A stretch of 44,630 bases of DNA from an uncultured Chthonomonas sp. (GTDB lineage: Bacteria > Armatimonadota > Chthonomonadetes > Chthonomonadales > CAJBBX01): positions 1 to 44,630 of the forward strand of contig CAISJD010000143.1 of NCBI GenBank assembly GCA_903885605.1, written 5' to 3'. Numbering within the stretch: the stretch's first letter is position 1; every line of letters starts with the position of its first letter. Made by a program: the position numbers and the translations under genes. The notes under the pieces are model-generated. The model did not search any database. It was not told the origin of the DNA and saw only the letters and a list, made by a program, of their open reading frames with translations. Of this stretch, positions 24,821 through 33,317 are shown piece by piece.

Positions 24821-25822
24821 ATGGATTCCCGTGAGGTGGTGCTGCGAGCGATCGAGTTCCGGAGCCCGCCGAGGTTGCCCATGAACTACGGCAACCGTGA
24901 CCTTGAGTGCTCCGACACGACCACCGTGGGAGCGGCCGCCGACCCGTCGTTCAGGGCGACCCGCCCCGGCCTGACGGAGTGGGGCTACACATGGGAGACC
25001 ATCAACGACACGATGGGGCAGCCTCGCGACCACCCGCTCGCGGACGCCGACAGGATCAATGCCTACCGCCCGCCGGACCCGTCGGCTCCCGAGCGCACCG
25101 CGCACGTGGCCGCTCAGGCGGCCGCCAACCCGGGCCGGTTCGTCAAGGCGAATGTCGGCATCACCGGCTTCAACCAGGCCACCTTCCTGCGCGGCTATGA
25201 GGCCCTGCTCGACGACTTGCTGACCGATCCCCGGCGGGCGGCTCGGATACTCGACATGGTGTTCGGCTTCGAGAACGGGCTGATCGACCGGTTCTGCTCC
25301 CTGCCCATCGACGCGATCCAATTCTACGACGACTGGGGAACGCAACAGGGGCTGATGGTCTCCCCGGCGCTGTGGCGTCGCGTCTTCCGGCCCCGCTATG
25401 CCGAGCAGTTTGAGCGCATCCACCGGGCCGGCAAGAAGGTCTGGTTCCACTCGTGCGGCAACATCCGGGCCATCATCGGCGACCTGATCGATATCGGCGC
25501 CGACGTGCTGGAGCTCCTCCAGCCGGACGTCATGGGCATTGAGCGGCTGGCATCAGAGTTCGGCGGCAAGGTCTGCTTCTGCTGCTCCGTCGACCATCAG
25601 GGCGTTGCGCTGTCGGGCGCCCACTCAGAGATCACGGCCTACGCCGACCGGCTGTGCGCGGAGTTGGGCCGGTTTGGCGGCGGCCTGATCGCGTGCATCG
25701 AGGACTACAGCCCGCTGGGGATGACCGACGAGGCCTACCAGTGGATCAGACAGGCGTTCGGCTCGACGGCGCCCGGGGTCTCGCGTCCGATGCCCCCCGG
25801 TTCGGCGGCCTCGCTGATCTGA
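24821..25822 (+). CDS. Uroporphyrinogen decarboxylase (URO-D) family protein, MtaA/CmuA-like
   Basis: This is a 333-residue cytoplasmic TIM-barrel protein. AAGGAGG lies eight nt before the ATG at 24821. Recognition rests on MDSREVVLRAIEFRSPPRLP at the N-terminus, the helix following GFNQATFLRGYEALLDDLL, IQFYDDWGTQQGLMVSP, KKVWFHSCGNIRAIIGDLID and the C-terminal CCSVDHQGV. True HemE lacks the HSCGN segment; this set is typical of the methyltransferase-like branch (methylcobalamin:coenzyme M, chloromethane and O-demethylation systems), where His and Cys bind zinc. It directly follows four secreted glycosidase or lyase genes, 95 nt after the last. A role in demethylating or activating an O-methylated sugar or phenolic is inference; no corrinoid protein is encoded in the window. 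Confidence 0.82.
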   Translation: MDSREVVLRAIEFRSPPRLPMNYGNRDLECSDTTTVGAAADPSFRATRPGLTEWGYTWETINDTMGQPRDHPLADADRINAYRPPDPSAPERTAHVAAQAAANPGRFVKANVGITGFNQATFLRGYEALLDDLLTDPRRAARILDMVFGFENGLIDRFCSLPIDAIQFYDDWGTQQGLMVSPALWRRVFRPRYAEQFERIHRAGKKVWFHSCGNIRAIIGDLIDIGADVLELLQPDVMGIERLASEFGGKVCFCCSVDHQGVALSGAHSEITAYADRLCAELGRFGGGLIACIEDYSPLGMTDEAYQWIRQAFGSTAPGVSRPMPPGSAASLI

Positions 25823-25871
25823 ATCACCCGACGGATGTCTGTGCGCGGTCTTCACTACGAACGCGGCGGTT

Positions 25872-25885
25872 CCGAGCCGGCTCGG
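25872..25885. terminator. GC palindrome between convergent genes (possible bidirectional terminator)
   Basis: CCGAGCCGGCTCGG is a perfect 14-nt palindrome in the 82-nt gap between the converging URO-D-like and DUF4143 genes. As RNA it would fold into a 5-bp stem with a 4-nt loop on either strand. There is no following U tract, so termination is only suggested by position. Confidence 0.3.
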
Positions 25886-25904
25886 CATGATGGGTCGGGC
25901 GATC

Positions 25905-27080
25905 CTACACCGCCTCGGATGCCAGCAGGCGCATCATCTCCGGCAACGGCACGGCCTCAGTGGTCGCTGTGATTGGGAAGGCCTCGGCTCCGGGGTAGAC
26001 GACGAACCGCCGATCCGCGGCCAGGTCGTCGCACGCGATGTGGAAGCCCTTCTCCGGCCTCGGAGAGAGGCTCCGCTTCACCTCCACGGCCCACTGTTGG
26101 CCGGTCGGCAGGCTCAGGACGAGGTCCACCTCGGCGCCGGAGCTGGTCCGGTAGAAGGCGGCTTGCGTGGCCTCAGGTGCGGCCGCCAGCAACTGCTCGA
26201 TGACAAACCCCTCCCAACTCCCGCCGACCACGGGGTGCGACAGCAGGGCGTCGTGGTCGCGGATCGCCAGCAGGGCATGGACCAGGCCGCTGTCGCGCAC
26301 GTAGACCTTGGGCGATCGCACCAGGCGTTTGCCGGCGTTGGTGCACCAGGCCGGGAGGCGCCGAACCAGCAGCAGGTCGACGAGCAGGTCGATGTAACTG
26401 CCGGCGGTCTTGGTGTCGATGCCCAGGTTGCGGGCGAGGTGCGCCACATTGAGGAGCCCGCCCTGATGATGGGCCAGCATGGTCCAGAACCGGCGAAGCG
26501 CCTCGGCGGCGATGCGCGGGCCGAACTGGGGGATGTCCCGCTCCAGGTACGTGCGGATGAAGTCCTGCCGCCAGCGCAAGCTCGCGGGCTCTGTGGCCGC
26601 CAGGTAGCTATCCGGGAAGCCGCCCCGAAGCCAGAGCAGGTCCACGGCATCGCGGTCGCCGCCGGCCTCCAGGGCATCGAAGGGCGCCAACTCCAGGATG
26701 CTGATGCGGCCGGCTAGCGTCTCGCCGGACTGGCGCAAGAGATCGAGGGAAGCCGAGCCGAGCAGCAGGAACAGACCCGCCCGGCGTCCCTCCCGCCGCG
26801 CGCGGTCGATGATCCCTCGGAGCACGGGCAACAGGCCGGGCGCACGATGGATTTCGTCGAGGATCACCAGCCGCCCTTCCTGCCGACCCAGGTAAAGCTC
26901 AGGCTCTGCCAGCCTGGCGCGGTCCTCCGGCGACTCCAGGTCAAGGTAGAGGGCGTCCTTGGCTCCGGCGAGCTCGAAGGCGAGGGTGGTCTTGCCCACC
27001 TGGCGCGGTCCGAGGAGAGCCACGGCAGGGGCTTCGGCAAGCCTATGGGTGAGGATCGGTAGGAGGCGTCGCTGGATCAT
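25905..27080 (-). CDS. AAA-type ATPase with C-terminal DUF4143 domain
   Basis: This is a 391-residue ATPase. The Walker A motif is GPRQVGKTT (about residues 24-32), Walker B is RLVILDEIH, and a sensor-like LLLGSASLDLLRQSGETLAGR follows, the typical AAA_14 arrangement. The C-terminal half has the DUF4143 nuclease-like fold signature (SGAEVDLVLSLPTGQQWAVEVKRSLSP: an E-x-D then E-x-K pair). Members are common accessory proteins, often single and laterally transferred, with no settled role. The ATG at 27080 begins MIQRRLLPIL, the usual family start; the frame is open to 27116, which would add 12 residues and place a long palindrome inside the gene. It stands alone, convergent with the URO-D-like gene. 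Confidence 0.85.
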   Translation of the reverse strand: MIQRRLLPILTHRLAEAPAVALLGPRQVGKTTLAFELAGAKDALYLDLESPEDRARLAEPELYLGRQEGRLVILDEIHRAPGLLPVLRGIIDRARREGRRAGLFLLLGSASLDLLRQSGETLAGRISILELAPFDALEAGGDRDAVDLLWLRGGFPDSYLAATEPASLRWRQDFIRTYLERDIPQFGPRIAAEALRRFWTMLAHHQGGLLNVAHLARNLGIDTKTAGSYIDLLVDLLLVRRLPAWCTNAGKRLVRSPKVYVRDSGLVHALLAIRDHDALLSHPVVGGSWEGFVIEQLLAAAPEATQAAFYRTSSGAEVDLVLSLPTGQQWAVEVKRSLSPRPEKGFHIACDDLAADRRFVVYPGAEAFPITATTEAVPLPEMMRLLASEAV

Positions 27081-27084
27081 GCCT

Positions 27085-27114
27085 GCAATTATGGAGTCTC
27101 GCTCCATGAATTGC
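27085..27114. promoter_or_regulatory. 30-nt inverted repeat at the start of the DUF4143 ATPase gene
   Basis: On the plus strand GCAATT-ATGGAG (27085-27096) is separated by a 5-nt loop from CTCCAT-G-AATTGC (27102-27114). The arms pair over 12 bp with one bulged base. It ends four nt before the preferred start codon at 27080 (read on the minus strand), so it could be an operator or a hairpin controlling translation. If the gene starts at 27116, the repeat is coding. Confidence 0.6.
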
Positions 27115-27144
27115 AAGGTTCAGAGGCGCAGTTCGGCCTCGGCG

Positions 27145-27687
27145 TTACTTCTCGGCCGGCATGTCGGCCAGTTCGAGCAGGGATAGCGGCTTGACGGCCC
27201 TCATCTCGGCCACGACCTTGCGTGTGCGATCGGTGGGCTTGTAGAGCTCGACGATGGCGTCGGTTACGTCGACGACCTCGACGTTCGGCCCGGCGAAGTC
27301 GCACTCCATGGCGATGGCCGCCAGGCCCTTGACCCGGGCAAGCTGCGCGAGTTGGGCCTTGATGGGCTCGAGCAGGTCGCCGACCGGCACGTGGCCGAAG
27401 CCCTGGAAGTGCATGAGGCGCTGCTGGTTCTTGCCCCAGGTCTCGAGCTCGTTCGCCCTGGCGGTGTTGCCGGCCTTCTTGGCGGCCTCATACTCGGCCA
27501 TCCTGGCCTTCATGGCCTTGACGGGTCCCATTCCGGCCATGGCGCACGCGACGGCGACCGCGCGGTTGTCGTAGACGCCGATCCGCACCTTGCCCTGTGC
27601 CCCGGCGCGCCCGGCGGCCTGCGCCGTCGAGCCCAGCCCCGCCAATACCGCCAGCGTCGCGGCCAGACCCAGACTTCGTGATCGCAT
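27145..27687 (-). CDS. Small secreted protein, possibly Skp/OmpH-like
   Basis: This is a 180-residue exported protein. The ATG at 27687 has AAGGGGGG about nine nt upstream and starts a signal peptide ending near AQAAG. The mature part starts with a strand (KVRIGVYDNRAVAVACA), continues with a charged helical stretch (KAMKARMAEYEAAKKAGNTARANELETWGKNQQRLMH, about 60-96) and ends with VEVVDVTDAIVELYKP. This strand-long helix-strand pattern, with the VDVTDAIV ending, recalls Skp/OmpH periplasmic chaperones. The match is only by pattern, so the assignment is tentative. It is the last gene of the long minus-strand run that includes two glycosidases, 120 nt after the previous one. Confidence 0.7.
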   Translation of the reverse strand: MRSRSLGLAATLAVLAGLGSTAQAAGRAGAQGKVRIGVYDNRAVAVACAMAGMGPVKAMKARMAEYEAAKKAGNTARANELETWGKNQQRLMHFQGFGHVPVGDLLEPIKAQLAQLARVKGLAAIAMECDFAGPNVEVVDVTDAIVELYKPTDRTRKVVAEMRAVKPLSLLELADMPAEK

Positions 27688-27807
27688 CGCAGTTCCCCCC
27701 TTGGACCTGATGTTCGTTACGCTTCCCTTGCTCACATCATGGTAGGCGCGATCCGGCGCGCGAGCATGGGCCAAACGGCCCATTCGCCGCAGGGAGCGGC
27801 GCGATGC

Positions 27808-29508
27808 TCAGTTCGGCCGGACCGGCGACGCCGCGGCGGCCGGTCCCGTCTTGTCGTCGCGCCTGGCCCGCGAATCGGCGTAGATCGACGGGTATTGCCG
27901 CTGCCAGAGGTACTTGGCGACCATGCGGAGGGCGTCTTCGGCGGAGGCGCTGCCCCAGCGCTCGGTCTCCGGGTCGCCCGTGTCGACGATCCGGGCGCCT
28001 GACCGCTCGCCGTAGCGCTTCAGGTCGTAGTAGTCGCCATAGACCCAGACAGCCAGGTCGTAGTAGCGCTTGTTTCCCGTGATGCGGTAGAGCGTGAGCA
28101 GGGCGTCGGTGTGGTACCAGATCGACAGCGGGTTCTCGCCATACTTCGGCCCCGACGGCTTGAGGTCCGGCAGGGCCGTGTAGTAGCGCCGGTCCAGCTT
28201 CAGCGACGGGATCACGGCCTTGTCCAGCCAGAGGTCGGCCTCGCGGAGGTACCGGGCGTCGCCGGTGGCCCTGGCGGCCCAGGCGAGGCCGAGGGGCGCC
28301 CAGGGCATGTTCTCGCCGAAGTCGCTCATCTGGGAGCGCCCCTCGGGCGTCAGCATGGCGTCGGCCAGGGTACGGATGTCCTGCAGGTCACGTTCGGCGT
28401 GGGTGTCGAGCCGGCGGTGGTAGGCGGCCTCGATGAGGGCTGCGTTCCCGCTGGCCCTCCCGAAGAAGAGCCCATTGACCATCTTGGTCCGGGCGAAGGA
28501 GCGGAGGAGGTCGTACCCCGCCCGCAGCTTCGCCGCGAAGGCCCGGTCGCGCTTGAACGCCGGGATGCCCTCGGCCAGGGCGCGCATGCTGTGGTAGGTA
28601 TCAACCAGTTGGCCGGGCTCCGAGTGCTTGCCGTTCCACGGGTAGAGCATGTAGGGCATGGCGCCGTCGGGGCGCACCGTGTCCAGGATGGCCTGCAGCC
28701 CCTGCCGGGCCCGACGAAGGGCGTCGCGATCGCCGGTGGCTCGGTAGTACCGCAGGTAATAGAGCGGGAAGCGGGGCACATCGTCCATGTTGAAGTGCGA
28801 CCGCTCGGCGAGCTGGTTGAAGGGCTCGCAAAGAAGCGGCGGAACGGCGTCAACGGCGGTGGGCATCTGGGTCCAGTGGGCGAACTCGTACCAGAGGTTC
28901 CAGCGCGCCGAGTAGAGCAGGTCCAGTTGGATGCGCGAGGCCGGCTGCCGGAGGTCGACGAGCCCGGTGGTATCGAGGAGCCCGCGTTGCCAGTCGTTGA
29001 CCGTGTAGGAGAGGCTCATCCCGGCCCCGGCGGCGTCGATGGGGCGGTACTCCTGCGGGACGGGCAGGGCGCCGGCGCCGCTCAACAGGAAGAGCCCGAT
29101 GGCCTGTGGCGTGCCGGCCTCGTGGGTGAAGGCGACCCGCAAGCTGTCCCCGGCGCGGAGGGCGCTTACCGGGCCCACAGGGCGGTCGCCGCGCAGGATA
29201 TGGAACGGCCGGCGCTGCAGCCGGCCGTCCACCACGCGCAGGTCGCGGGCTCGCTGCCGGCCCACGCGGTCGCCCAGGAGCGCCTCCACCGGGAACGCGG
29301 CAAGCACGCGGCCGGCCCCTTCGGCCGGCCGCTCGGCGGCGGGGAAGGTGTAGAGCGCGGTCAGGTACCGGAAAGCCCGCCCGTCCAGGCGGATATAGTT
29401 ACGCTCGCCACACCCCACGGTCGCGGGTTCGGCCTGCGCGGCAAGGGCGCCGCACGCCAGGAGCATGCAAGAGGCGACCGACCACGCGACGACGGAAGCG
29501 ATAGGCAC
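27808..29508 (-). CDS. Secreted six-hairpin glycosidase-like protein
   Basis: This is a 566-residue exported protein. The start is a GTG at 29508, supported by AAGGAGG eight nt upstream and by the signal peptide that follows it (cleavage near AAQA, residue 26). Residues about 35-175 form a beta-rich domain. Residues about 195-530 are alpha-helical with repeated paired helices (FPLYYLRYYRATGDRDALRRA, LGLAWAARATGDARYLREADLW, LLTLYRITGNKRYYDLAVWVYGDYYDL), the pattern of (alpha/alpha)6 enzymes such as unsaturated glucuronyl hydrolases or GH127-like proteins. I cannot choose a family. It starts 36 nt after the upstream small secreted protein and is likely part of the same operon. Confidence 0.75.
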   Translation of the reverse strand: MPIASVVAWSVASCMLLACGALAAQAEPATVGCGERNYIRLDGRAFRYLTALYTFPAAERPAEGAGRVLAAFPVEALLGDRVGRQRARDLRVVDGRLQRRPFHILRGDRPVGPVSALRAGDSLRVAFTHEAGTPQAIGLFLLSGAGALPVPQEYRPIDAAGAGMSLSYTVNDWQRGLLDTTGLVDLRQPASRIQLDLLYSARWNLWYEFAHWTQMPTAVDAVPPLLCEPFNQLAERSHFNMDDVPRFPLYYLRYYRATGDRDALRRARQGLQAILDTVRPDGAMPYMLYPWNGKHSEPGQLVDTYHSMRALAEGIPAFKRDRAFAAKLRAGYDLLRSFARTKMVNGLFFGRASGNAALIEAAYHRRLDTHAERDLQDIRTLADAMLTPEGRSQMSDFGENMPWAPLGLAWAARATGDARYLREADLWLDKAVIPSLKLDRRYYTALPDLKPSGPKYGENPLSIWYHTDALLTLYRITGNKRYYDLAVWVYGDYYDLKRYGERSGARIVDTGDPETERWGSASAEDALRMVAKYLWQRQYPSIYADSRARRDDKTGPAAAASPVRPN

Positions 29509-29544
29509 CGGCTTTCCCTCCTTAGGCCGGCGGCGGCGGCCCCA

Positions 29545-30144
29545 TCAGTTTGATTGGATCGCCCTCTTCGCGTACCACGAACGCGGCGGCTGCCTGAACC
29601 GGGCCGGCAGAGGAGCCGCTTGCCGAGGCAGCGCCTCAACCACGAGCTGGTTAACCGCGCGCCAGGCCTTCTTCAGCGCGAGGTAGTTGGGCGTGGGGCG
29701 CGAGTTGGCCCCATACGTCGGCGACTCGCACTCGTCCCAGTAGAGCGTCTGCTTCATCCCGTCGAACTGCAGCGAGACGCAGTCCACCTCGGCGTCGGGC
29801 ACCAGGTAGGCCGTGCCCTTCAGCGCGAAGACGCCGGTGGCGCGGACCTCCCGCCGGAGCTGCGCCAGGCGCGGCGCGGCGATGCGCCCGACCAGCAGGT
29901 CGCGGCCCCAGGCCTTCGGGTCCTTGCCGAACACCGCGCGCCCGTCGGCCCAGACAGCCGCCCGCAGGCAGGGCTCCCAGCCATTCGGCCCGAAGCCCGC
30001 GCTCTCTTGCCAGATGGCGATGATCGGCGTCCCGCCGCCCACCAGCGGGTTGCCGTCAGCCGCCGGCCCCGCGGAGGCGGGAACGGCCATCGACAGCAGG
30101 AGGAGCGCCGCGGTGGCTGTCCGTCTGGTCGTGCCGATCTGCAT
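29545..30144 (-). CDS. Small secreted protein of unknown function
   Basis: This is a 199-residue exported protein that I do not recognise. Two adjacent ATGs are possible; the one at 30144 has the better spacing to GGAGGAGG. The signal peptide ends near ASAGP (about residue 25). The mature part contains PIIAIWQESAGFGPNGWEPCL, a Trp/Gly-rich segment, and a short VDCVSLQFDGMKQTLYWDECE stretch with two cysteines that could pair with the earlier Cys. No enzyme motif is visible. It lies between two glycosidase genes, 26 nt after one stop and 36 nt before the next start, so an accessory role in the same pathway is plausible but unproven. Confidence 0.72.
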   Translation of the reverse strand: MQIGTTRRTATAALLLLSMAVPASAGPAADGNPLVGGGTPIIAIWQESAGFGPNGWEPCLRAAVWADGRAVFGKDPKAWGRDLLVGRIAAPRLAQLRREVRATGVFALKGTAYLVPDAEVDCVSLQFDGMKQTLYWDECESPTYGANSRPTPNYLALKKAWRAVNQLVVEALPRQAAPLPARFRQPPRSWYAKRAIQSN

Positions 30145-30170
30145 CATGCCTCCTCCGTCCCAAAGCCTCA

Positions 30171-32399
30171 TCACCGCACCGGCCTCAGCGTCACCGGGCC
30201 GGTCATCGTCCTCAGGGTTACGCGCCGGCCCTCGACCGTCGCGCCGGGGGCGTCGGTGCGCCAGGCGCCCTCGGGCAGGTCGATCACCAGCGGCAGGTCG
30301 GGCGACTTGTCCGCCGTGATCGTGATCGTGCCGTCGGCCCGGGCGGTCAGGTCGAGCACCTGGTCGTGGAGGTGGACCTGGGTGATCCGTAGCTCCGGCC
30401 AGGCCTTCGGCAGGCGAGGGCGCAGGCGCAGGCCCTCGGCCGTGGGCTCCATCCCCAGGAAGCCGTAGAGCATCACCTGCGGCACGAGCACGCTCTCGAA
30501 GAACTCGTTGTCGATGCCCAGCCCTCCGGCCACGTTGCCGCCCTGCATGGTGCCTCGGGAGTGGTCGCGGGCGTAGTAGGCCCGGTAGCCACCATCGGCC
30601 TGCGTCTCGTCGAACCAGGTGAGGATCTCCTGCAGCCGCTGCCATGCGTCGTCGGGACCATCCACCTGCAGGCGGCACATCAGGTCGTGGTAGGACCAGC
30701 CCAGGACGGCGCCGCCGTCCTGCACCTGGTAGCCCCAGGGGATGCCCTCGGGGTTCGACCAGGCCCAGAAGTAGTAGTCAAGATTGCGCCGGGTGGAGGC
30801 GCGTGGCCCGAACCGCCAGTGGAAGATATCGGCGCCGGTGGAGGTGTCTCCGGCCACCGTTCGCCTCCCGCTGATCCAGTCGCGGATGCTTCGAGCCTGC
30901 CGCTGCGTGGCGAAGCCGTAGTACACCGCCTCGTTGTTGAGGAAGGTCCAGCCGTAGTCGTGCATCACGCCGTCGAGGTCCACGGTGCCGAAGCGCCCGG
31001 TCTTCTCGTTCCAGAAGCGCTTCGTTCCGTAGGCCCGCACCGCCCTGGCGTGGGTCCGCAGGTCGGCCGGGTCGTAGGCATCGGCTCCGGTCGCCACGCC
31101 CCACTCGGGATGGGCGCTGATCTGCTCCTCCAGGTTCGCAAGGTCGAGGACGGCATCGTAGTAGTAGATCGTGGCCAGCGCGTCCTCGCCGCCGAAGGGG
31201 AGCAGGTCCCAGTAGTTGCTGCCGATCCCCTCGCCGGGCACGATCTGCTTGCCGCCGGCGGCCGTCCGGCGCACGCCGCTGCGTCCCTCGTGGCCCGGCC
31301 AGGTGGTATACATGCAGTTGCGCCGCCGCGTATCGAACTCGCGCATGGTGAAGCGCATGGCGCTGCGGACCCGGACGATCTGCTCGCGCAGGAAGCTCAG
31401 GTCGCGCGACCAGGCGAAGGTGTCGCATACGCCGCGCACGAAGTTGGGGTTGTTGATGGAGTGGCGCGTGTCGCAGGCGGTGTGGAACGACTTGATGACC
31501 ACGCGCCCCGCCGCCGGGTTGTCGAAGCGGATGCGGAGGCCGGTGATGACGCCCGTCCAGCCCGGCGCGCGATGGACGGGGATCATGGTCCGCGTCTCGG
31601 CCCGCACGGTCTCCATCTTGCCGCCCGCGCCGCCCGTGGGCATGTGGGCGACGTCGTGGCCGTCGGAGCCCGCCGGTGCGAAGTAGAAGCGGCGGTCCGG
31701 CCCGAACTCGGGCTTGTCGCGGGTGGTCCACTCGACGCAGCAGTTGGCCCGGCCCAGCCCCTCGGCCCACCAGTTGAGCCGGAGCCAGGGACCGTTCCTG
31801 GCCGGCGTCTCGAACGCCGGGGTCTGCAGCGTGGCTCCGGCCTCGGTCAGGTCGAGGACCCAGCCGCGCTCGTTCACCTCGCCGCCCCGGGCGCCGGTCG
31901 GCTTCCACTTCTCGGGCGTGACGATGGGAGCGTCGTAGCCGGGCACGCCGGTGCCGCGGAAGTGCCAGCCCACGCCTCCGGCCTCCATCCAGCGCGGGAA
32001 GGGCCACCCCTCGGCATGGGCGGGTCCGTCGTGCTGGTGGGTGTTCACGTAGCCTTCGGCGTTGATGGTGCGGCCGGCGAGCGCCTCTACCCAGCGGCTC
32101 CGCATGGCGCCCAGCGCGCCGTCGGCGGTGCGGGCGGGCCAGAGCGTGGCGTTGGGCATCCACTCATCCCAGAGCGGGATCAGCGGGCCGGCGGGACGGT
32201 AGTGGAGCCAGTAGAGCGCGCGCAGCGAGCCCATCTGGCGCTCGTATCCGGGCGCCTCGAAACGGACGAAGTCGTCAGGCGCTGCCTCGGGCATGGGCGT
32301 TCCTCCGATGGAGAGGGCCGGCATGAGCGCGGCCGCCAGCATCGCAAGCAGTCGTGCGGCGCGCACCGTGCGCGCGAGTGGCGATCCCAGACGCGGCAT
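30171..32399 (-). CDS. Secreted glycoside hydrolase of the six-hairpin type
   Basis: This is a 742-residue exported enzyme. The open frame extends far upstream into the next gene's shadow; the ATG at 32399 has GAGGAGGGGG just before it and a signal peptide (cleavage near SIGG). An N-terminal beta-domain (about 45-290) with WEYGEP-like surfaces precedes an alpha-helical barrel (about 320-660) containing MYTTWPGHEG, GIGSNYWDLLPFGGEDALATIYYYDAVLDL and GIDNEFFESVLVPQVMLYG. The C-terminal beta-domain (LRLRPRLPKAWPELRI onward) closely follows the ending typical of GH65/GH78/GH94-type proteins. Asp or Glu residues in SNYWDLLPFGGED are reasonable catalytic candidates. The substrate is unknown. It is followed by a small secreted protein 26 nt away. 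Confidence 0.8.
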   Translation of the reverse strand: MPRLGSPLARTVRAARLLAMLAAALMPALSIGGTPMPEAAPDDFVRFEAPGYERQMGSLRALYWLHYRPAGPLIPLWDEWMPNATLWPARTADGALGAMRSRWVEALAGRTINAEGYVNTHQHDGPAHAEGWPFPRWMEAGGVGWHFRGTGVPGYDAPIVTPEKWKPTGARGGEVNERGWVLDLTEAGATLQTPAFETPARNGPWLRLNWWAEGLGRANCCVEWTTRDKPEFGPDRRFYFAPAGSDGHDVAHMPTGGAGGKMETVRAETRTMIPVHRAPGWTGVITGLRIRFDNPAAGRVVIKSFHTACDTRHSINNPNFVRGVCDTFAWSRDLSFLREQIVRVRSAMRFTMREFDTRRRNCMYTTWPGHEGRSGVRRTAAGGKQIVPGEGIGSNYWDLLPFGGEDALATIYYYDAVLDLANLEEQISAHPEWGVATGADAYDPADLRTHARAVRAYGTKRFWNEKTGRFGTVDLDGVMHDYGWTFLNNEAVYYGFATQRQARSIRDWISGRRTVAGDTSTGADIFHWRFGPRASTRRNLDYYFWAWSNPEGIPWGYQVQDGGAVLGWSYHDLMCRLQVDGPDDAWQRLQEILTWFDETQADGGYRAYYARDHSRGTMQGGNVAGGLGIDNEFFESVLVPQVMLYGFLGMEPTAEGLRLRPRLPKAWPELRITQVHLHDQVLDLTARADGTITITADKSPDLPLVIDLPEGAWRTDAPGATVEGRRVTLRTMTGPVTLRPVR

Positions 32400-32434
32400 G
32401 GCCCCCTCCTCTGGTCTGACGTGACGCCCCTCGG

Positions 32435-33274
32435 TCAGGCGTCCAGGCTCCGCAGGTACTCCACGGCGCGAGCCACGTCGCCCATGGCGTCGTCGCCGCA
32501 CTCGCGCTCGATGGCGTAGAAGCCGGTGTAGCCGTTCTCCTTGAAGATGCTGTGGAGGACCGGCCAGTTGGTCATGCCGGAGCCCAGCGGCACCTCCTCG
32601 CAGCTCTCGTCGCGGTGGAGGTAGCTGTCCTTGGCGTGGACATGCGCCACGTAGGGGATGAGCGTGCGGAGGCCCTGCACCGGCTCGAAGTCGGCCATGG
32701 CCGCGTCGTAGTCGAAGGGCACGCCGTGGGCCTTGGCGATGTGCGTGGGCCAGAGGAGGAGGTTCGCCGGATCGAAGTTGACGCGGAGGGCCGTGCTGCC
32801 GATCTGCTCGATCATGCGGCGGAAGACGCGGGGCGGCTCGGGGCCGGTCTCCAGCGCGAGCACGGCGCCGACCTTCTCGCCATGCTCGGCCAGGGCGCCC
32901 AGGGCGTCCGCGAAGCGTTGCCACTTGGGCGACTCGGGGCCGTCGGGCATAATGCCGACGTGGGCCATCCAGAGGCCGCCGGCCACATCCACGGCGGTCT
33001 CGTTCAGCCGCTTGCCCCACTCGATGTTCTCGGCGTAGTTGTGATCCTCGCCGAAGTCGACGTTGCCGCCCCAGCCGATGAGCGCCGAGACCTCCAGGCC
33101 CATCTCACGCACGCGGCGCAGCACCTCGGCGCGCTGGCCGCTGGTCTTGGCCTCCAGGTCGAGCCCGCCGCCGCCCGCGGGCAGGTGCACGCCCTCCACG
33201 CCGAGCTTGACGGCGGTTCGCATGCCCTCGTAGGGGTCGGACCCGCCGGTGGTGGGGATAATGGCGATTCGCAT
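32435..33274 (-). CDS. Sugar phosphate isomerase/epimerase-like TIM barrel (AP endonuclease 2 / xylose isomerase-like)
   Basis: This is a 279-residue cytoplasmic enzyme. The ATG at 33274 has AAAGGAA about eight nt upstream; the frame extension beyond it is not protein-like. The four metal ligands of the family can be placed: Glu142 (LALETGPEPP), Asp168 (VNFDPANLLLW), His211 or His213 (AHVHAKDSYLH) and Glu256 (FYAIERECG). Such proteins isomerise or epimerise sugars or inositol derivatives using a divalent metal. It lies 43 nt downstream of CorA and 35 nt upstream of a secreted glycosidase gene, which suggests it processes a sugar released by that enzyme. Confidence 0.85.
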   Translation of the reverse strand: MRIAIIPTTGGSDPYEGMRTAVKLGVEGVHLPAGGGGLDLEAKTSGQRAEVLRRVREMGLEVSALIGWGGNVDFGEDHNYAENIEWGKRLNETAVDVAGGLWMAHVGIMPDGPESPKWQRFADALGALAEHGEKVGAVLALETGPEPPRVFRRMIEQIGSTALRVNFDPANLLLWPTHIAKAHGVPFDYDAAMADFEPVQGLRTLIPYVAHVHAKDSYLHRDESCEEVPLGSGMTNWPVLHSIFKENGYTGFYAIERECGDDAMGDVARAVEYLRSLDA

Positions 33275-33317
33275 GGGGGTTCCTTTCTTAGAGCGGCGAA
33301 GCCGCCCGGGCGTCATT

